Shown here: positions 39,089 to 48,448 of the stretch, piece after piece | How the letters are laid out: each line of letters starts with the position of its first letter | How positions within the stretch are numbered: position 1 is the first letter of the stretch | Source: Woeseiaceae bacterium | GTDB taxonomy: Bacteria > Pseudomonadota > Gammaproteobacteria > Steroidobacterales > Woeseiaceae | Direction: 5' to 3' | Length of the DNA stretch: 64,000 bases | NCBI GenBank assembly: GCA_011772865.1 | Contig: WVYQ01000020.1 | Coordinates: 101,168 to 165,167 of the forward strand | The notes under the pieces: model-generated | What the model was told of the DNA's origin: nothing | Seen by the model: only the letters and a program-made list of their open reading frames with translations | The model's database searches: none | Program-made: the position numbers and the translations under genes

Positions 39089-40840
39089 ATGACAACCAAG
39101 CTTTCGGCCCTGCAGCGCTGGGTGGACGAGGTCGCCGCCCGCACTCAACCCGAGACGATTCATTGGTGCACCGGCTCCGACGACGAATACCAGCAGCTCG
39201 TCGACCTGATGGTCGAGGACGGCACGCTATCGCCTCTGAATCAGGAGACCTACCCAAACTGCTATCTGCACTTGTCCGATCCGACGGACGTGGCTCGCGT
39301 CGAGCACCTGACCTATGTCTGCACCGAGGAACCGGATGACGCCGGGCCGAACAACAACTGGATGAGCCCCGCCGACGGGCACGCCAGGGTCGACGCGCTT
39401 TTCGACGGCGCGATGCAAGGCCGGACGATGTACGTCATTCCCTACTGCATGGGTCCGATCACGTCGCCCTACTCGCGCTGCGGTGTCGAAATCACGGACA
39501 GCCCCTATGTTGTTGTCAACATGAAGCTGATGACGCGCATGGGCAGCGCCGCGCTCGAGCGCATCGAGCGAGACGGCAAATTTGTCCGCGGGCTGCACTC
39601 GACGGGCGACCTCGACCCGGAACGCCGCTTCATCATGCATTTTCCCGACGAGCTCTATATCAAGAGCATCGGCTCGGGTTACGGAGGCAATGCCCTGCTC
39701 GGCAAGAAGTGCCACGCGCTGCGCATCGCAAGCTGGCAGGCCCGCAGCGAAGGCTGGATGGCCGAGCATATGCTGATCATGGGCATAGAGAACCCGGAAG
39801 GCGAGACGCACTACATCGCCTGCGCATTCCCATCCGCTTGCGGCAAGACCAACCTCGCGATGCTCATCCCGCCGCATTCGATGCCTGGCTGGAAGATCCA
39901 CACGCTGGGAGATGACATCGCGTGGCTGCACTTCGATGATGACGGCTGCCTGCGCGCCATCAATCCCGAGTCGGGCTATTTCGGCGTCGTTCCCGGCACC
40001 AACGAAGAAACGAACAAGAACGCGTACGACATGATCACGCGCGACACGATCTTCACGAACGTCGCACGGACCGAGGACAACGAACCGTGGTGGGAAGGCA
40101 AGGCTGACGGCAAACCGGCATACGACTGGCGCGGCCAGCCCTACGACCCGTCGCAGGGAAAAGCGGCGCATCCCAATTCGCGCTTCACGGTAGCAGCGAC
40201 GAACAACCCGAGTTATTCGGAGCTCGCCGATGCTCCGGAAGGCGTTCCGATATCGGCGATCGTATTCGGCGGGCGCCGCAAGCGTCTCGCGCCGCTCGTT
40301 TACGAAGCGAGGGACTGGAAGCACGGGGTGCTCGTCGGCGCCAGCGCCGGTTCCGAGACGACAGCGGCCGCCATCGGCGAAGTCGGCGTCATTCGACGCG
40401 ACCCGATGGCGATGAAGCCTTTCTGCGGCTACAACTTCGGCGATTACTGGCGCCATTGGCTGTCACTCGAGGAAAGGAGCGACAAGCTGCCGAAAATCTT
40501 CCACGTCAACTGGTTCCGGCAAGACGACGACGGCAACTTCCTGTGGCCCGGTTTCGGCGAAAACCTCAGAGTTCTCAAATGGATCATCGACCGCTGCGAA
40601 GACCGCGTCGGCGCGCGCGAGACGCCCATCGGCTACCTGCCCGAGCCGGACGACATCGATACTGCGGAACTCGACATCAGCGCAGAGACGATGCGTGTAT
40701 TATCGTCGGTCGATTTAGATCGCTGGCGGATCGAAAACGCTCATTTCGCGACATATCTCGACTCTTTCGGGGAACGCGTACCGCAGGAACTGCGTGACGA
40801 GCACGAACGTGTCGCCAGCGAACTGGACAAAGCGTCCTAG
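39089..40840 (+). CDS. pckG: Phosphoenolpyruvate carboxykinase (GTP)
   Basis: Converts oxaloacetate and GTP to phosphoenolpyruvate, the entry to gluconeogenesis from TCA intermediates. The ATG at 39089 gives [20 protein letters not shown] and 583 residues; an in-frame ATG 19 codons earlier is in the promoter region. The P-loop [13 protein letters not shown] (residues 248-260) contains the reactive Cys251 typical of GTP-dependent enzymes, and the later stretches [19 protein letters not shown] and [13 protein letters not shown] fit the family. It has no operon partners. Its stop abuts the stop of the convergent cyclase gene. Confidence 0.96.
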   Translation: MTTKLSALQRWVDEVAARTQPETIHWCTGSDDEYQQLVDLMVEDGTLSPLNQETYPNCYLHLSDPTDVARVEHLTYVCTEEPDDAGPNNNWMSPADGHARVDALFDGAMQGRTMYVIPYCMGPITSPYSRCGVEITDSPYVVVNMKLMTRMGSAALERIERDGKFVRGLHSTGDLDPERRFIMHFPDELYIKSIGSGYGGNALLGKKCHALRIASWQARSEGWMAEHMLIMGIENPEGETHYIACAFPSACGKTNLAMLIPPHSMPGWKIHTLGDDIAWLHFDDDGCLRAINPESGYFGVVPGTNEETNKNAYDMITRDTIFTNVARTEDNEPWWEGKADGKPAYDWRGQPYDPSQGKAAHPNSRFTVAATNNPSYSELADAPEGVPISAIVFGGRRKRLAPLVYEARDWKHGVLVGASAGSETTAAAIGEVGVIRRDPMAMKPFCGYNFGDYWRHWLSLEERSDKLPKIFHVNWFRQDDDGNFLWPGFGENLRVLKWIIDRCEDRVGARETPIGYLPEPDDIDTAELDISAETMRVLSSVDLDRWRIENAHFATYLDSFGERVPQELRDEHERVASELDKAS

Positions 40841-41737
40841 CTAATCCAGCGCCTTGTAGTGAATGGCCAGCGGCGCGCCGGGCTCTTCGGAACGCCCGAG
40901 CCCGATCGTTCCCTCGCCGCTGATCTCGGTCGAGTCGCGCCGTATGAACGTCTCCTCGCCCTGGATGTTCTGCACGAACGTGCCGTTGGTGCTCTGATCC
41001 ACGAGCACAAACTTGCCGCGCCGCATCTCGACCTTGGCGTGAATCCGTGAAATCAGGTTTCCTTTAATGACGAGATCGTTGTCCTCGGCTCTCCCCATGA
41101 TGACGCTCTTGCGCTTGTCATTGATCTCTATCGACGTGTCGCGAAACGACAGGACAAGCCGGGAGGCCTTGCGATCATGATCCTCCCAACCGATCGTGGG
41201 CAGCATGCTCGTCGCTTCTTCCGGATTCCAGAGCAACTCGTACAAAGCGACTTCGTCGAGTTTGCCGCGTACGGTAGCCACATCGATCTGTCGCGTCTGT
41301 CGCTTCAGTTCGGGACTCATCTTGGCCACGGTGTCGCCGGAAATGATGATTTGCCGAGCCTTCGCCTGGGAGGTCATGCGATTCGCGGTGTGCACGGCTG
41401 CGCCGAAAATGTCGTTCTGTTCCTGGACAACGGGGCCGAAGTGACAGCCGATGCGGATCGACACGGCAATCCGATCGTCCTGCTTGTTGTCGGCCGAAAT
41501 GCGCGACTGCATCATGACCGCCGCACCCATGGCTTCCTCGACGGTAGCAAACGTCGACATGACCTCGTCGCCAATCGTCTTGATGACGGTCCCGTTGTAC
41601 TGGTGAGTCGCGTCTTTCATGACGTCGAGACATTGGGCAACCGTCTCGCTGGCCTTGGTGTCGCCGAACTTGTCGTATAGCTGGGTGCTGCCGACGACGT
41701 CGGCGAACACGATAGCGACTTCAAGGTCTCTTGCCAT
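40841..41737 (-). CDS. Class III nucleotide cyclase with C-terminal FHA domain
   Basis: Predicted soluble adenylate or guanylate cyclase, 298 residues. The catalytic domain (about residues 5-165) keeps the metal-binding Asp13 (IVFADVVGST) and Asp57 (IKTIGDEVMSTF), Lys53 at a purine-recognition position, and Asn119/Arg120 in AVHTANRM, so it looks active. The FHA domain (about 200-280) has the phosphothreonine-binding landmarks MGRAEDNDLV, SRIHAKV and STNGTFV. This combination suggests cyclic nucleotide production tied to a phosphorylated partner. There is no membrane segment. The neighbours do not reveal the partner kinase. Confidence 0.9.
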   Translation of the reverse strand: MARDLEVAIVFADVVGSTQLYDKFGDTKASETVAQCLDVMKDATHQYNGTVIKTIGDEVMSTFATVEEAMGAAVMMQSRISADNKQDDRIAVSIRIGCHFGPVVQEQNDIFGAAVHTANRMTSQAKARQIIISGDTVAKMSPELKRQTRQIDVATVRGKLDEVALYELLWNPEEATSMLPTIGWEDHDRKASRLVLSFRDTSIEINDKRKSVIMGRAEDNDLVIKGNLISRIHAKVEMRRGKFVLVDQSTNGTFVQNIQGEETFIRRDSTEISGEGTIGLGRSEEPGAPLAIHYKALD

Positions 41738-41764
41738 TGCGAGCGTAACTACCTAATTAAGAAA

Positions 41765-42589
41765 CTATTTTTCAGCAACAATATACGCTATCCAGGCGAG
41801 ATCCGCTTCGCCGGTTTGTGACGGCGTGAATTCGCCGTTGCCCTCACCGTCTTCGTCCTCGCCTTCCCAGTACACGGTTACGTTGCGAAAACCCGCTTCA
41901 TGCAACATGTCACGCAATTCCGGTGCCGTGTACAGGCGCCAGGCGTAGCTGAATGCGCGCTTGATCTTCGAGCCATCCGGAAACTTGAAGTGTATGTAGC
42001 ACTGCATGTGGTTCGTGACCGGGTGAAATTTTGCCTGGTGCCAGATATACGTGAATCCGTCGTGCTTCGTTTTTTCTTTGGTTTCCTCGAACGACTCCGG
42101 CCCACCGAACATATCCATGAACAGGATACCGTCGTCCTTGAGTGCGTCGAAGCAACGCCGCATGTACGCGACCATTTGCGCGCGCTCTTCGAATATCCAG
42201 TAGCTGAAGTTGAAAGCTGCAAGGATGTCGACCCGGGGGGTCTCGACGGTCTGCACGTCAGACTCGATAAGACTGACGCGCGCCTGATCTTCGGGCTTGA
42301 GCCGGCCGATGCGATTCTTGCGGCCCCACTCGAGCACGGCCGGGTCGATGTCGACACCAATCGACGAATACTCGGGTCCCTGCTTCGCCCACTCGCAGGC
42401 CAGGCTTGCCGTACCGCAGAAGTCCTCGCGAAAGCTGTGGGCGGTCCGTCCACTCAATTCCCTGAACGTCGTGCTCAGGAAGTTGACCTCGTTCTCGACG
42501 TTCTGTACCGACTCCTCGTACAGCTCGTGGATATCGGCCTGCTCGGCCATCGTCGGCCCTTTCTGTTTCTTGGATGATTTGGCGCCCAT
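41765..42589 (-). CDS. SAM-dependent methyltransferase
   Basis: Class I methyltransferase of unknown substrate. I start at MGAKSSKKQKGPTMAEQADI (274 residues); the frame upstream overlaps the dusA intergenic region and is not protein-like. A second start at MAEQADIHELYEESVQ is also plausible. The Rossmann region contains EDFCGTASLACEWAKQGPEY and SSIGVDIDPAVLEWGRKN (SAM-binding acidic residue), then DILAAFNFSYWIFEERAQMV and ILFMDMFGGPES. The C-terminal part has an acidic GEDEDGEGNG loop. The gene lies between the cyclase and dusA, all on one strand, with short gaps. Confidence 0.85.
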   Translation of the reverse strand: MGAKSSKKQKGPTMAEQADIHELYEESVQNVENEVNFLSTTFRELSGRTAHSFREDFCGTASLACEWAKQGPEYSSIGVDIDPAVLEWGRKNRIGRLKPEDQARVSLIESDVQTVETPRVDILAAFNFSYWIFEERAQMVAYMRRCFDALKDDGILFMDMFGGPESFEETKEKTKHDGFTYIWHQAKFHPVTNHMQCYIHFKFPDGSKIKRAFSYAWRLYTAPELRDMLHEAGFRNVTVYWEGEDEDGEGNGEFTPSQTGEADLAWIAYIVAEK

Positions 42590-42629
42590 GTGTAGCCCTT
42601 CGCTCCTGCGATGATTGGAGTGGGCAATT

Positions 42630-43610
42630 CTATGCTGCAACCGGCATAGCATCCAGCGCTTCGCGCAATACATCGGTGCTGGCGTTTTCCCGGTATGCGT
42701 GTTCGCTCAGGTATCGCCGCCACGCCCGTGCACCCGGCAGACCCGCAAACAAGCCGGTCATGTGGCGCGTAATCCGCCCGAGCCGCTCGCCCTGCTGCAG
42801 CTCACCCTCGATATAGGGGATCATTTTCTCTATCACCTCAATGCGATCAGGGAGCGCACACTGTGGATGCATATGATGCTCGAGTTCGGCCAGGAAGTAC
42901 GGGTGATGATAGGCCTGCCTGCCGATCATGGCACCGTCGACCTTCTCGATTGCGGCATCGACCTGCTGAATCTCGGTGATGCCGCCGTTCAACACGATCT
43001 CCAGGTCGGGGTGCGCCTCCTTGAGGCGATAAACACGTTCGTAGTTCAGGGGCGGTATCGAACGATTCTCTTTGGGGCTGAGCCCCTCGAGAACGGCAAT
43101 ACGCGCATGCACGATGAACTTGCGACACCCGGCCTCAGCGACGATGCCGATAAAACGCCCCAGGAATTCATCGCTGTCCTTGTCGTCGATGCCAATGCGG
43201 GTTTTGACAGTCACCGGCACATCGACGGCCGCCATCATTTCCCGAACGCAAGCGGCAACGATGTCCGGGTGCGCCATCAGGCAGGCGCCGAACCGACCAT
43301 TTTGTACGCGGTCCGACGGGCAGCCGACATTGATATTCACCTCGTCATACCCGGCTTGTGCCGCTTTCGAGGCAGCTTCCGCCATCAGCACGGGATCGCT
43401 GCCGCCGAGCTGGATGGCCAGGGGGTGCTCGGACGAATCAAAGCGCAACAGGGAATCCGTATCACCGTAATGCAGTGCATTCGCCGTGATCATCTCCGTG
43501 TACAGGCTTGCGCTCGGGCTCAACAGCCGCATGAAATAGCGGCAATGCCGATCCGTCCAGTCCATCATCGGGGCAACCGAAATCATAAGGGCAAGATACT
43601 GGCTGGTCAC
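42630..43610 (-). CDS. dusA: tRNA-dihydrouridine synthase A
   Basis: FMN-dependent reductase making dihydrouridine at U20/U20a of tRNAs. The protein is 326 residues from a GTG start, or 318 from the ATG at 43586, which begins MISVAPMMDWTDRHCRYFMR, the conserved DusA N-terminus. Either is possible, and neither has a strong ribosome-binding site. The TIM-barrel shows INVGCPSDRVQNGRFGACLM with the catalytic Cys, VKTRIGIDDKDSDEFL and the C-terminal helical domain (MTGLFAGLPGARAWRRYLSE). Confidence 0.96.
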   Translation of the reverse strand: MTSQYLALMISVAPMMDWTDRHCRYFMRLLSPSASLYTEMITANALHYGDTDSLLRFDSSEHPLAIQLGGSDPVLMAEAASKAAQAGYDEVNINVGCPSDRVQNGRFGACLMAHPDIVAACVREMMAAVDVPVTVKTRIGIDDKDSDEFLGRFIGIVAEAGCRKFIVHARIAVLEGLSPKENRSIPPLNYERVYRLKEAHPDLEIVLNGGITEIQQVDAAIEKVDGAMIGRQAYHHPYFLAELEHHMHPQCALPDRIEVIEKMIPYIEGELQQGERLGRITRHMTGLFAGLPGARAWRRYLSEHAYRENASTDVLREALDAMPVAA

Positions 43611-43677
43611 GGATGTTTCCAGCAGGAGATTCTCGTATCACAATAGGCGCCGTGAATCACGACAAGGAAAGCGACCC

Positions 43678-44976
43678 ATGTCCCGGACATTAACCGGCGC
43701 CCTCGTGGTGTCGTTGCTGATGCTCTGCACGCTTGCCGACGGACACGATGGTGAAGTCGCTGTCGCTATCGATCCCGAGGTCGAACAACAGCTGGCGGCG
43801 CTGGCCGCTGATCCGGCCGTCCAGGCCGCATTTGCCCATATTGAATCAATGACGGCGAGGTTGCGGGACGAACTCATCGAACTCAATGAAATTCCGGCGC
43901 CCCCGTTCCGGGAAGAACAGCGAGGATTGCGGTTCGCCGAGATGCTGCGCGAAGCCGGGCTGTCCGACGTAAGTGTCGACGGCGAGGGCAATGTTGTCGG
44001 CCGGCGGCCCGGACGTGGCGGCGGTCGCATCGTCGCCTACGTCGCGCACCTCGATACGGTATTTCCACCCGAGACCGACGTGACCGTGCGCGTCGAGGGC
44101 GACACGCTCTACGCCCCCGGGATCGGCGACAACACCCGGGGACTGGTTGTGCTGCTGGCCGTTCTGCGCGCAATGGAGCAAGCCGGTATCGAGACCGACG
44201 CAGATATCTTGTTCGTCGGAAACGTCGGCGAGGAAGGCCTGGGCGACCTGCGTGGCGTAAAACACCTGTTCCGCGACGGCGGGCCCCCGATCGACTCGAT
44301 GATCGCCGTGGATGGCGGCGATACGACGCGACTGGTCTACGGCGGCGTCGGTTCGCATCGTTATCGGATCACGTTCAATGGCCCCGGGGGTCACTCATGG
44401 TCCGCATTCGGCCGGGCCAGTCCCCATCACGCACTTGGCCGCGCAATCGAGAAATTTGTCAGCAACGGACCGTCGGTCACGTCGACGGGTGACAAGACCA
44501 GCTTCAACATCGGCCGCATCGGCGGTGGCACGTCCGTCAATTCGATCGCATTCGAGTCCTGGATGGAGGTCGACATGCGCTCCGAGACCCAGGACAAGCT
44601 GGATGCGATCGATGCCGTGCTGCAACAAGCCGTCCGGGACGCCCTGGCCGAGGAAAACGCGGCGCGCAAGGAAAACGCGGCACTCACGGTAAGCATCGAA
44701 CGAATCGGCACACGCCCGGCAGCACGCGGAGCGATCGACTCGCCGCTGGTGCAACGAGCCGCGGCGGCGATGCGCCAGCTCGGTGTCGAGCCTGACCTGC
44801 AACTCAGCTCCACCGACGCCAATTACCCGCTGTCGATCGGCGTGCCCGCGATAACGATGAGCCGCGGCGGCGTCAGCCAGAATGCGCACGCACCCAACGA
44901 GTCATGGCAGGACATCGACAGCCATGTCGCCATACAGATCGGCCTGTTGACGCTGCTCGCCGAGGCGGGCCGCTAG
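43678..44976 (+). CDS. Exported M20-family metallopeptidase
   Basis: A 432-residue zinc hydrolase of the M20/M25/M40 family with an N-terminal Sec signal peptide (hydrophobic residues 6-20), so it acts in the periplasm. Metal ligands are conserved: His124 (VAHLDTV), Asp151 (GIGDNTRG), Glu185/186 (NVGEEGLGD), a later Asp (AVDGGDT) and a C-terminal His (QNAHAPNE). A dimerisation domain is inserted between about residues 225 and 335. AAGGAAAG precedes the ATG. The substrate is likely a peptide or acyl-amino acid; the nearby OPT transporter would fit peptide use, but that link is inference. Confidence 0.9.
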   Translation: MSRTLTGALVVSLLMLCTLADGHDGEVAVAIDPEVEQQLAALAADPAVQAAFAHIESMTARLRDELIELNEIPAPPFREEQRGLRFAEMLREAGLSDVSVDGEGNVVGRRPGRGGGRIVAYVAHLDTVFPPETDVTVRVEGDTLYAPGIGDNTRGLVVLLAVLRAMEQAGIETDADILFVGNVGEEGLGDLRGVKHLFRDGGPPIDSMIAVDGGDTTRLVYGGVGSHRYRITFNGPGGHSWSAFGRASPHHALGRAIEKFVSNGPSVTSTGDKTSFNIGRIGGGTSVNSIAFESWMEVDMRSETQDKLDAIDAVLQQAVRDALAEENAARKENAALTVSIERIGTRPAARGAIDSPLVQRAAAAMRQLGVEPDLQLSSTDANYPLSIGVPAITMSRGGVSQNAHAPNESWQDIDSHVAIQIGLLTLLAEAGR

Positions 44977-45158
44977 TAGATGCGTCCCCCGACGCTGATG
45001 CTCGTGCCGAAGCCACCGCCGCCGTAATAGCCGCCGCCGCTGTAGGAGCTGTAACCGACGCTGCCATAGACCCGCGGCTGCTCACAGGATGACAGCAGCC
45101 CGCTCAGCGCAAACAGCAGCATCGCGCCGATGAGGCGTAGTTTTCTGGCAGTAATCAT
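44973..45158 (-). CDS. Small Gly/Tyr-rich lipoprotein, hypothetical
   Basis: A 61-residue protein too short to stand out: hydrophobic signal with the lipobox LLSSC (about residues 19-23), then a mature part of about 39 residues rich in Gly, Tyr and Ser (GSVGYSSYSGGGYYGGGGFG). A strong ribosome-binding site AAGGAG precedes the ATG, which overlaps the stop of the upstream VOC gene (ATGA). Those two facts make it a real gene. Function is unknown. Its stop codon shares the palindrome CTAG with the stop of the opposing M20 gene. Confidence 0.75.
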   Translation of the reverse strand: MITARKLRLIGAMLLFALSGLLSSCEQPRVYGSVGYSSYSGGGYYGGGGFGTSISVGGRIY

Positions 45159-46051
45159 TCGGTATCTCCTTGTTGGAGCGGCCAGGTTTGCAGGGCGATC
45201 CCGGCACCCGACGGTCCGGCAACAAATGCCACGGTACCACCTATGGGCCGCGGCTGTGCCGGGACTATCACGCGACCACCGAGCGCCTCGACGCGAGAGG
45301 TGATCGCCTCGGGGTCTTCGACGCGCAGGTAATTGACCCATACCGGCAGTTGACCTTCGAACGGGTGCGGCAGGACCGCCACGCGGGCTTGCTCGCCGTC
45401 CGTCAACAGCCGGTAAACGACATCGGAGCCCTCGACGTCGCGGTCATCGACGGAGAGACCCGCCACGCCCCCGAAGAACTGCGACGCGGCGTCGACGTCA
45501 TCGGTCCACAGCTCGTTCCAGAGCCAGCCATTCATGACCGGCTCCTGTGCCTCCGGATCACCGCTCCGGGACTCGAGCAGCGCAATGATGGCTTTGTCCG
45601 GGCCCGCCACGACCGCCATCACACCGCGCGGCCCGACATCCGTCGGCGGAGTGAGAATTTCACCACCGTTTGCCGCAACGTTGCCCGCGGCGGCGTCAAT
45701 ATCGGCGACCGACATTACCGTGACCCACTGCGAGATATCGCTGTCCCGATTCAGCGCATTGGCATCGACCATACCGCCGATCAGGGCGCCGTTGTGTCGA
45801 ATGAGCATGTAGGTGTCGTCGTTACCCACGCCGATACCGCCGGGCGGCGTTTCGAACTCCCATCCAAACAACTCGCCATAAAATGCCCGCGACTCTGCCG
45901 GGGTGTCCGTCAGCAAGTCGTGCCAGACGATCCTGCCGGTGTCCTGCTCGCCGGTCGGCGTTTCGGAAATCGCCGGCAAACTGGGCGTCACCGTGGCACA
46001 TCCTCCAGCCAGCATCAGTATCGATGCCAACACCACTGTAATTCTGGTCAA
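45155..46051 (-). CDS. Lipoprotein with two VOC (glyoxalase-fold) domains
   Basis: The start is a TTG, six bases after a perfect AAGGAG; no in-frame ATG gives a sensible N-terminus. The 298-residue product begins with a lipoprotein signal, VLASILMLAGGC, with the lipidated Cys at residue 18. Two repeated VOC domains follow (about residues 40-165 and 175-290): the first contains IVWHDLLTDTPAESRAFYGE and the second WNELWTDDVDAASQFFGGVA. VOC proteins are dioxygenases, isomerases, lyases or binding proteins; which applies is not clear. An exported, lipid-anchored tandem VOC protein is uncommon. Confidence 0.88.
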   Translation of the reverse strand: MTRITVVLASILMLAGGCATVTPSLPAISETPTGEQDTGRIVWHDLLTDTPAESRAFYGELFGWEFETPPGGIGVGNDDTYMLIRHNGALIGGMVDANALNRDSDISQWVTVMSVADIDAAAGNVAANGGEILTPPTDVGPRGVMAVVAGPDKAIIALLESRSGDPEAQEPVMNGWLWNELWTDDVDAASQFFGGVAGLSVDDRDVEGSDVVYRLLTDGEQARVAVLPHPFEGQLPVWVNYLRVEDPEAITSRVEALGGRVIVPAQPRPIGGTVAFVAGPSGAGIALQTWPLQQGDTE

Positions 46052-46164
46052 TGTCGTCTCCTTGGTCGACCGGTCGCGAGGGGGGCACAGTCTACCGTAT
46101 AAACTCCGCCCGATCGTCCTGTGGTAGTCTCGCATCCACAACGAACAAGAACGGGGGACGCGAC

Positions 46165-47886
46165 TTGAACTCGTCCGCAAACGCAACCCGGCCCTATCCC
46201 GAGCTAACATGGGTGGCGGTCATCGTCGGCTGGATCATCGGCGTCATCATTGCCGTATCGATCGGCTATGCCGCCCTGATCCTCGGCTTCTCAATCGAAG
46301 GCTCGGAGCTCGCTGCAATACTGGGCTTCGGCGTGCTGCGCGGACTGCTGCGCCGCAAGAGCATCATCGAGAACAATATCGTCCAGACGATCGCCTCGGG
46401 TGTGAACGGCGCTTCGTCGGGCATGATGTTCTCGGTGCCGGCAATCTTCCTGCTCGGTTTCGGCGATCGCTTCGATCCCGTGATCCTCACGTTCGGCTGT
46501 ATTGCCGGTGCATTTCTCGGCATCGCATTCATCATCCCGCTCCGCAAGCACATGATCGACTACGAGCGCCTGACCTACCCGGGTGGTGTGGCCGTCGCGA
46601 CGATCCTGAAATCGCCGGGTGCGGGCGTGCGCAAGGCCATCATCCTGTTCGTCGCCGCCCTGGTCAGCGCCGGCATCCACTACGCGACGATTCATTTCGA
46701 GTTCGACAACTGGAACCTCGGTGCCCTGCTTGGCATGCCCGACTACATGAACGGCATCTGGTACCTGTCGCTGATGACAATTGGTGTTGCCTTTATCGCC
46801 GGCCGCGGAGGTATCGCGTTCATCATCGGTGGCTTCGTCGCCTATTGGTTCATTTCGCCGATGCTGTCCGCGACCGATGCCTTCCCGGTCGATGCGGCGG
46901 GCCAGGCAATCAGCGAGCCCAATGCGTTGCGGCTGATGCTGTACCGGCCTTTCGGCATCGGCATGCTGATCGGTGGCGCGATCATGGGCGTGATTCTGGC
47001 CGCGCCGCTCATCATTAGCGCAATCAAGTCGATGCAGAAGGCGGCCAGGGTCGCGGGCGGAAGCGGCAGCGAGGAGATGCCGATCAAGCTGCTCTACTTC
47101 GCCGTATTCGGCGCCGTTATCCTGCTCTGTGTCATGGCCGTTGGATCTGTCGACACGATGGGTCTCGGCGGCGGCATCGCGATGGCCCTGCTCGGCACGC
47201 TGTGGATCTGGATGGCCGGTATCATCCTGTCCGAGGCTATCGGCCGTACCAACTGGTCGCCGTTGTCCGGCATGACGCTCGTCGGCATAACGCTGCTGAT
47301 CGTCGTGACGCAGGCCATCGGCCTCGACCGCGCCGATTCGATCGTTGCGGCCATCATGGTCGGCGCCGCGATGTGCGTCGCGATGTCGCAGGCGACCGAC
47401 CTGATGCTCGACCTCAAGACCGGCTATCTCGTCGGCGCGACGCCGCGCATGCAGCAGATGGGCCAGTTCATCGGCGCCTGGCTCGGGCCGATCGTCGTCA
47501 TCTTCGTCATTTTCGTGCTGCACGAAGCCTATGGGCTGGGCAGCACCAAGCTGCCGGCGCCGCAGGCACAGGCGCTTGCCAGTACCGTTGACGGCATCCT
47601 GGGCGGCGATGTGCCCGCACAGAAATACGCGGCAGGCGCCATCCTCGGTGGCGTGCTTTCGGCATTGATGGGCGGTCTCGGCATCACCGTCGGCCTCGGG
47701 TTCTACCTGCCGTTCAACATCGTGCTGACCTACTCGCTCGGCACGCTCGGCCGCGAACTTGCGGACCGCTTCAAGGGCAAGGACTGGTCGGATGACGTCG
47801 GTATCCCGATTGCGGCGGGATTCATCGTCGGCGAAGCGCTGGTCGGCGTCGGCAACGCGATGGTCGCGGTTCTCGGCGGGGCCTAG
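46165..47886 (+). CDS. OPT superfamily oligopeptide transporter
   Basis: A 573-residue integral membrane protein with about 14-16 hydrophobic segments, of the OPT family that imports peptides or metal chelates by proton symport. I place the start at a TTG preceded by GGGGGA (giving MNSSANATRPYPELTWVAVI); the only in-frame ATG upstream, at 46051, would run across the divergent gene's start region. Family stretches include LTYPGGVAVATILKSPGAGV and DLMLDLKTGYLVGATPRMQQ. It is the first gene of a plus-strand run that continues with a small membrane protein and acyl-CoA genes. Confidence 0.9.
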   Translation: MNSSANATRPYPELTWVAVIVGWIIGVIIAVSIGYAALILGFSIEGSELAAILGFGVLRGLLRRKSIIENNIVQTIASGVNGASSGMMFSVPAIFLLGFGDRFDPVILTFGCIAGAFLGIAFIIPLRKHMIDYERLTYPGGVAVATILKSPGAGVRKAIILFVAALVSAGIHYATIHFEFDNWNLGALLGMPDYMNGIWYLSLMTIGVAFIAGRGGIAFIIGGFVAYWFISPMLSATDAFPVDAAGQAISEPNALRLMLYRPFGIGMLIGGAIMGVILAAPLIISAIKSMQKAARVAGGSGSEEMPIKLLYFAVFGAVILLCVMAVGSVDTMGLGGGIAMALLGTLWIWMAGIILSEAIGRTNWSPLSGMTLVGITLLIVVTQAIGLDRADSIVAAIMVGAAMCVAMSQATDLMLDLKTGYLVGATPRMQQMGQFIGAWLGPIVVIFVIFVLHEAYGLGSTKLPAPQAQALASTVDGILGGDVPAQKYAAGAILGGVLSALMGGLGITVGLGFYLPFNIVLTYSLGTLGRELADRFKGKDWSDDVGIPIAAGFIVGEALVGVGNAMVAVLGGA

Positions 47887-47899
47887 GAGGAATTTCGAG

Positions 47900-48436
47900 A
47901 TGAAGAAGATTGCTTACCTGTTACTGGTCGCCGGTTTCCTCTATGGCGCCTACGTCGCCGCACTCGATGAAAAAATTGTCGACTGGAACTTGTTCGCGAT
48001 TGCCGGACTGGCGGCCATTGCGGGCGTTGTCATAGCGAAACGGGCGGACTCGGCTGCGGCGCGGTCGGGCACGGTGCTCGAGATGAACCGCAACGAGCTC
48101 AATGAATCGATCGCCAATATTGTCCGCGATCTCGGGGAAGTCACGGATGGTGATCCGCCCACGCGCGAACGATTGCGCGAGTGGATCGACTCGACGCTCA
48201 GACATGACCTGCGCCGATTTGCCGAAGCTCGTGAAAGCATGGTGCATCTCTACGGCATGCAAACTTATGCAGACATCATGAGTGAATTCGCTGCCGGCGA
48301 ACGCTACGTCAATCGCGTGTGGTCGGCCGCTGCCGACGACTATGACGACGAGGCCAGGCGCTACCTGGACCGGGCCAATGAGCAATTCCGGCATGCTCAG
48401 TCACAGCTGAAGGAAGCCGCAAGCCAGTACCTGTAG
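47900..48436 (+). CDS. Hypothetical membrane protein
   Basis: I do not recognise this family. The ATG at 47900 has AGGAGG upstream, overlapping the OPT stop, and gives 178 residues. Two closely spaced hydrophobic segments (about residues 4-20 and 30-47) are followed by a cytosolic or periplasmic helical part rich in Arg, Glu and Asp, ending in a probable coiled coil (DDEARRYLDRANEQFRHAQS). The spacing suggests it is translated with the OPT transporter and might be an accessory to it. Longer open frame upstream overlaps OPT and is rejected. Confidence 0.75.
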   Translation: MKKIAYLLLVAGFLYGAYVAALDEKIVDWNLFAIAGLAAIAGVVIAKRADSAAARSGTVLEMNRNELNESIANIVRDLGEVTDGDPPTRERLREWIDSTLRHDLRRFAEARESMVHLYGMQTYADIMSEFAAGERYVNRVWSAAADDYDDEARRYLDRANEQFRHAQSQLKEAASQYL

Positions 48437-48448
48437 ACCGGATCTGCG

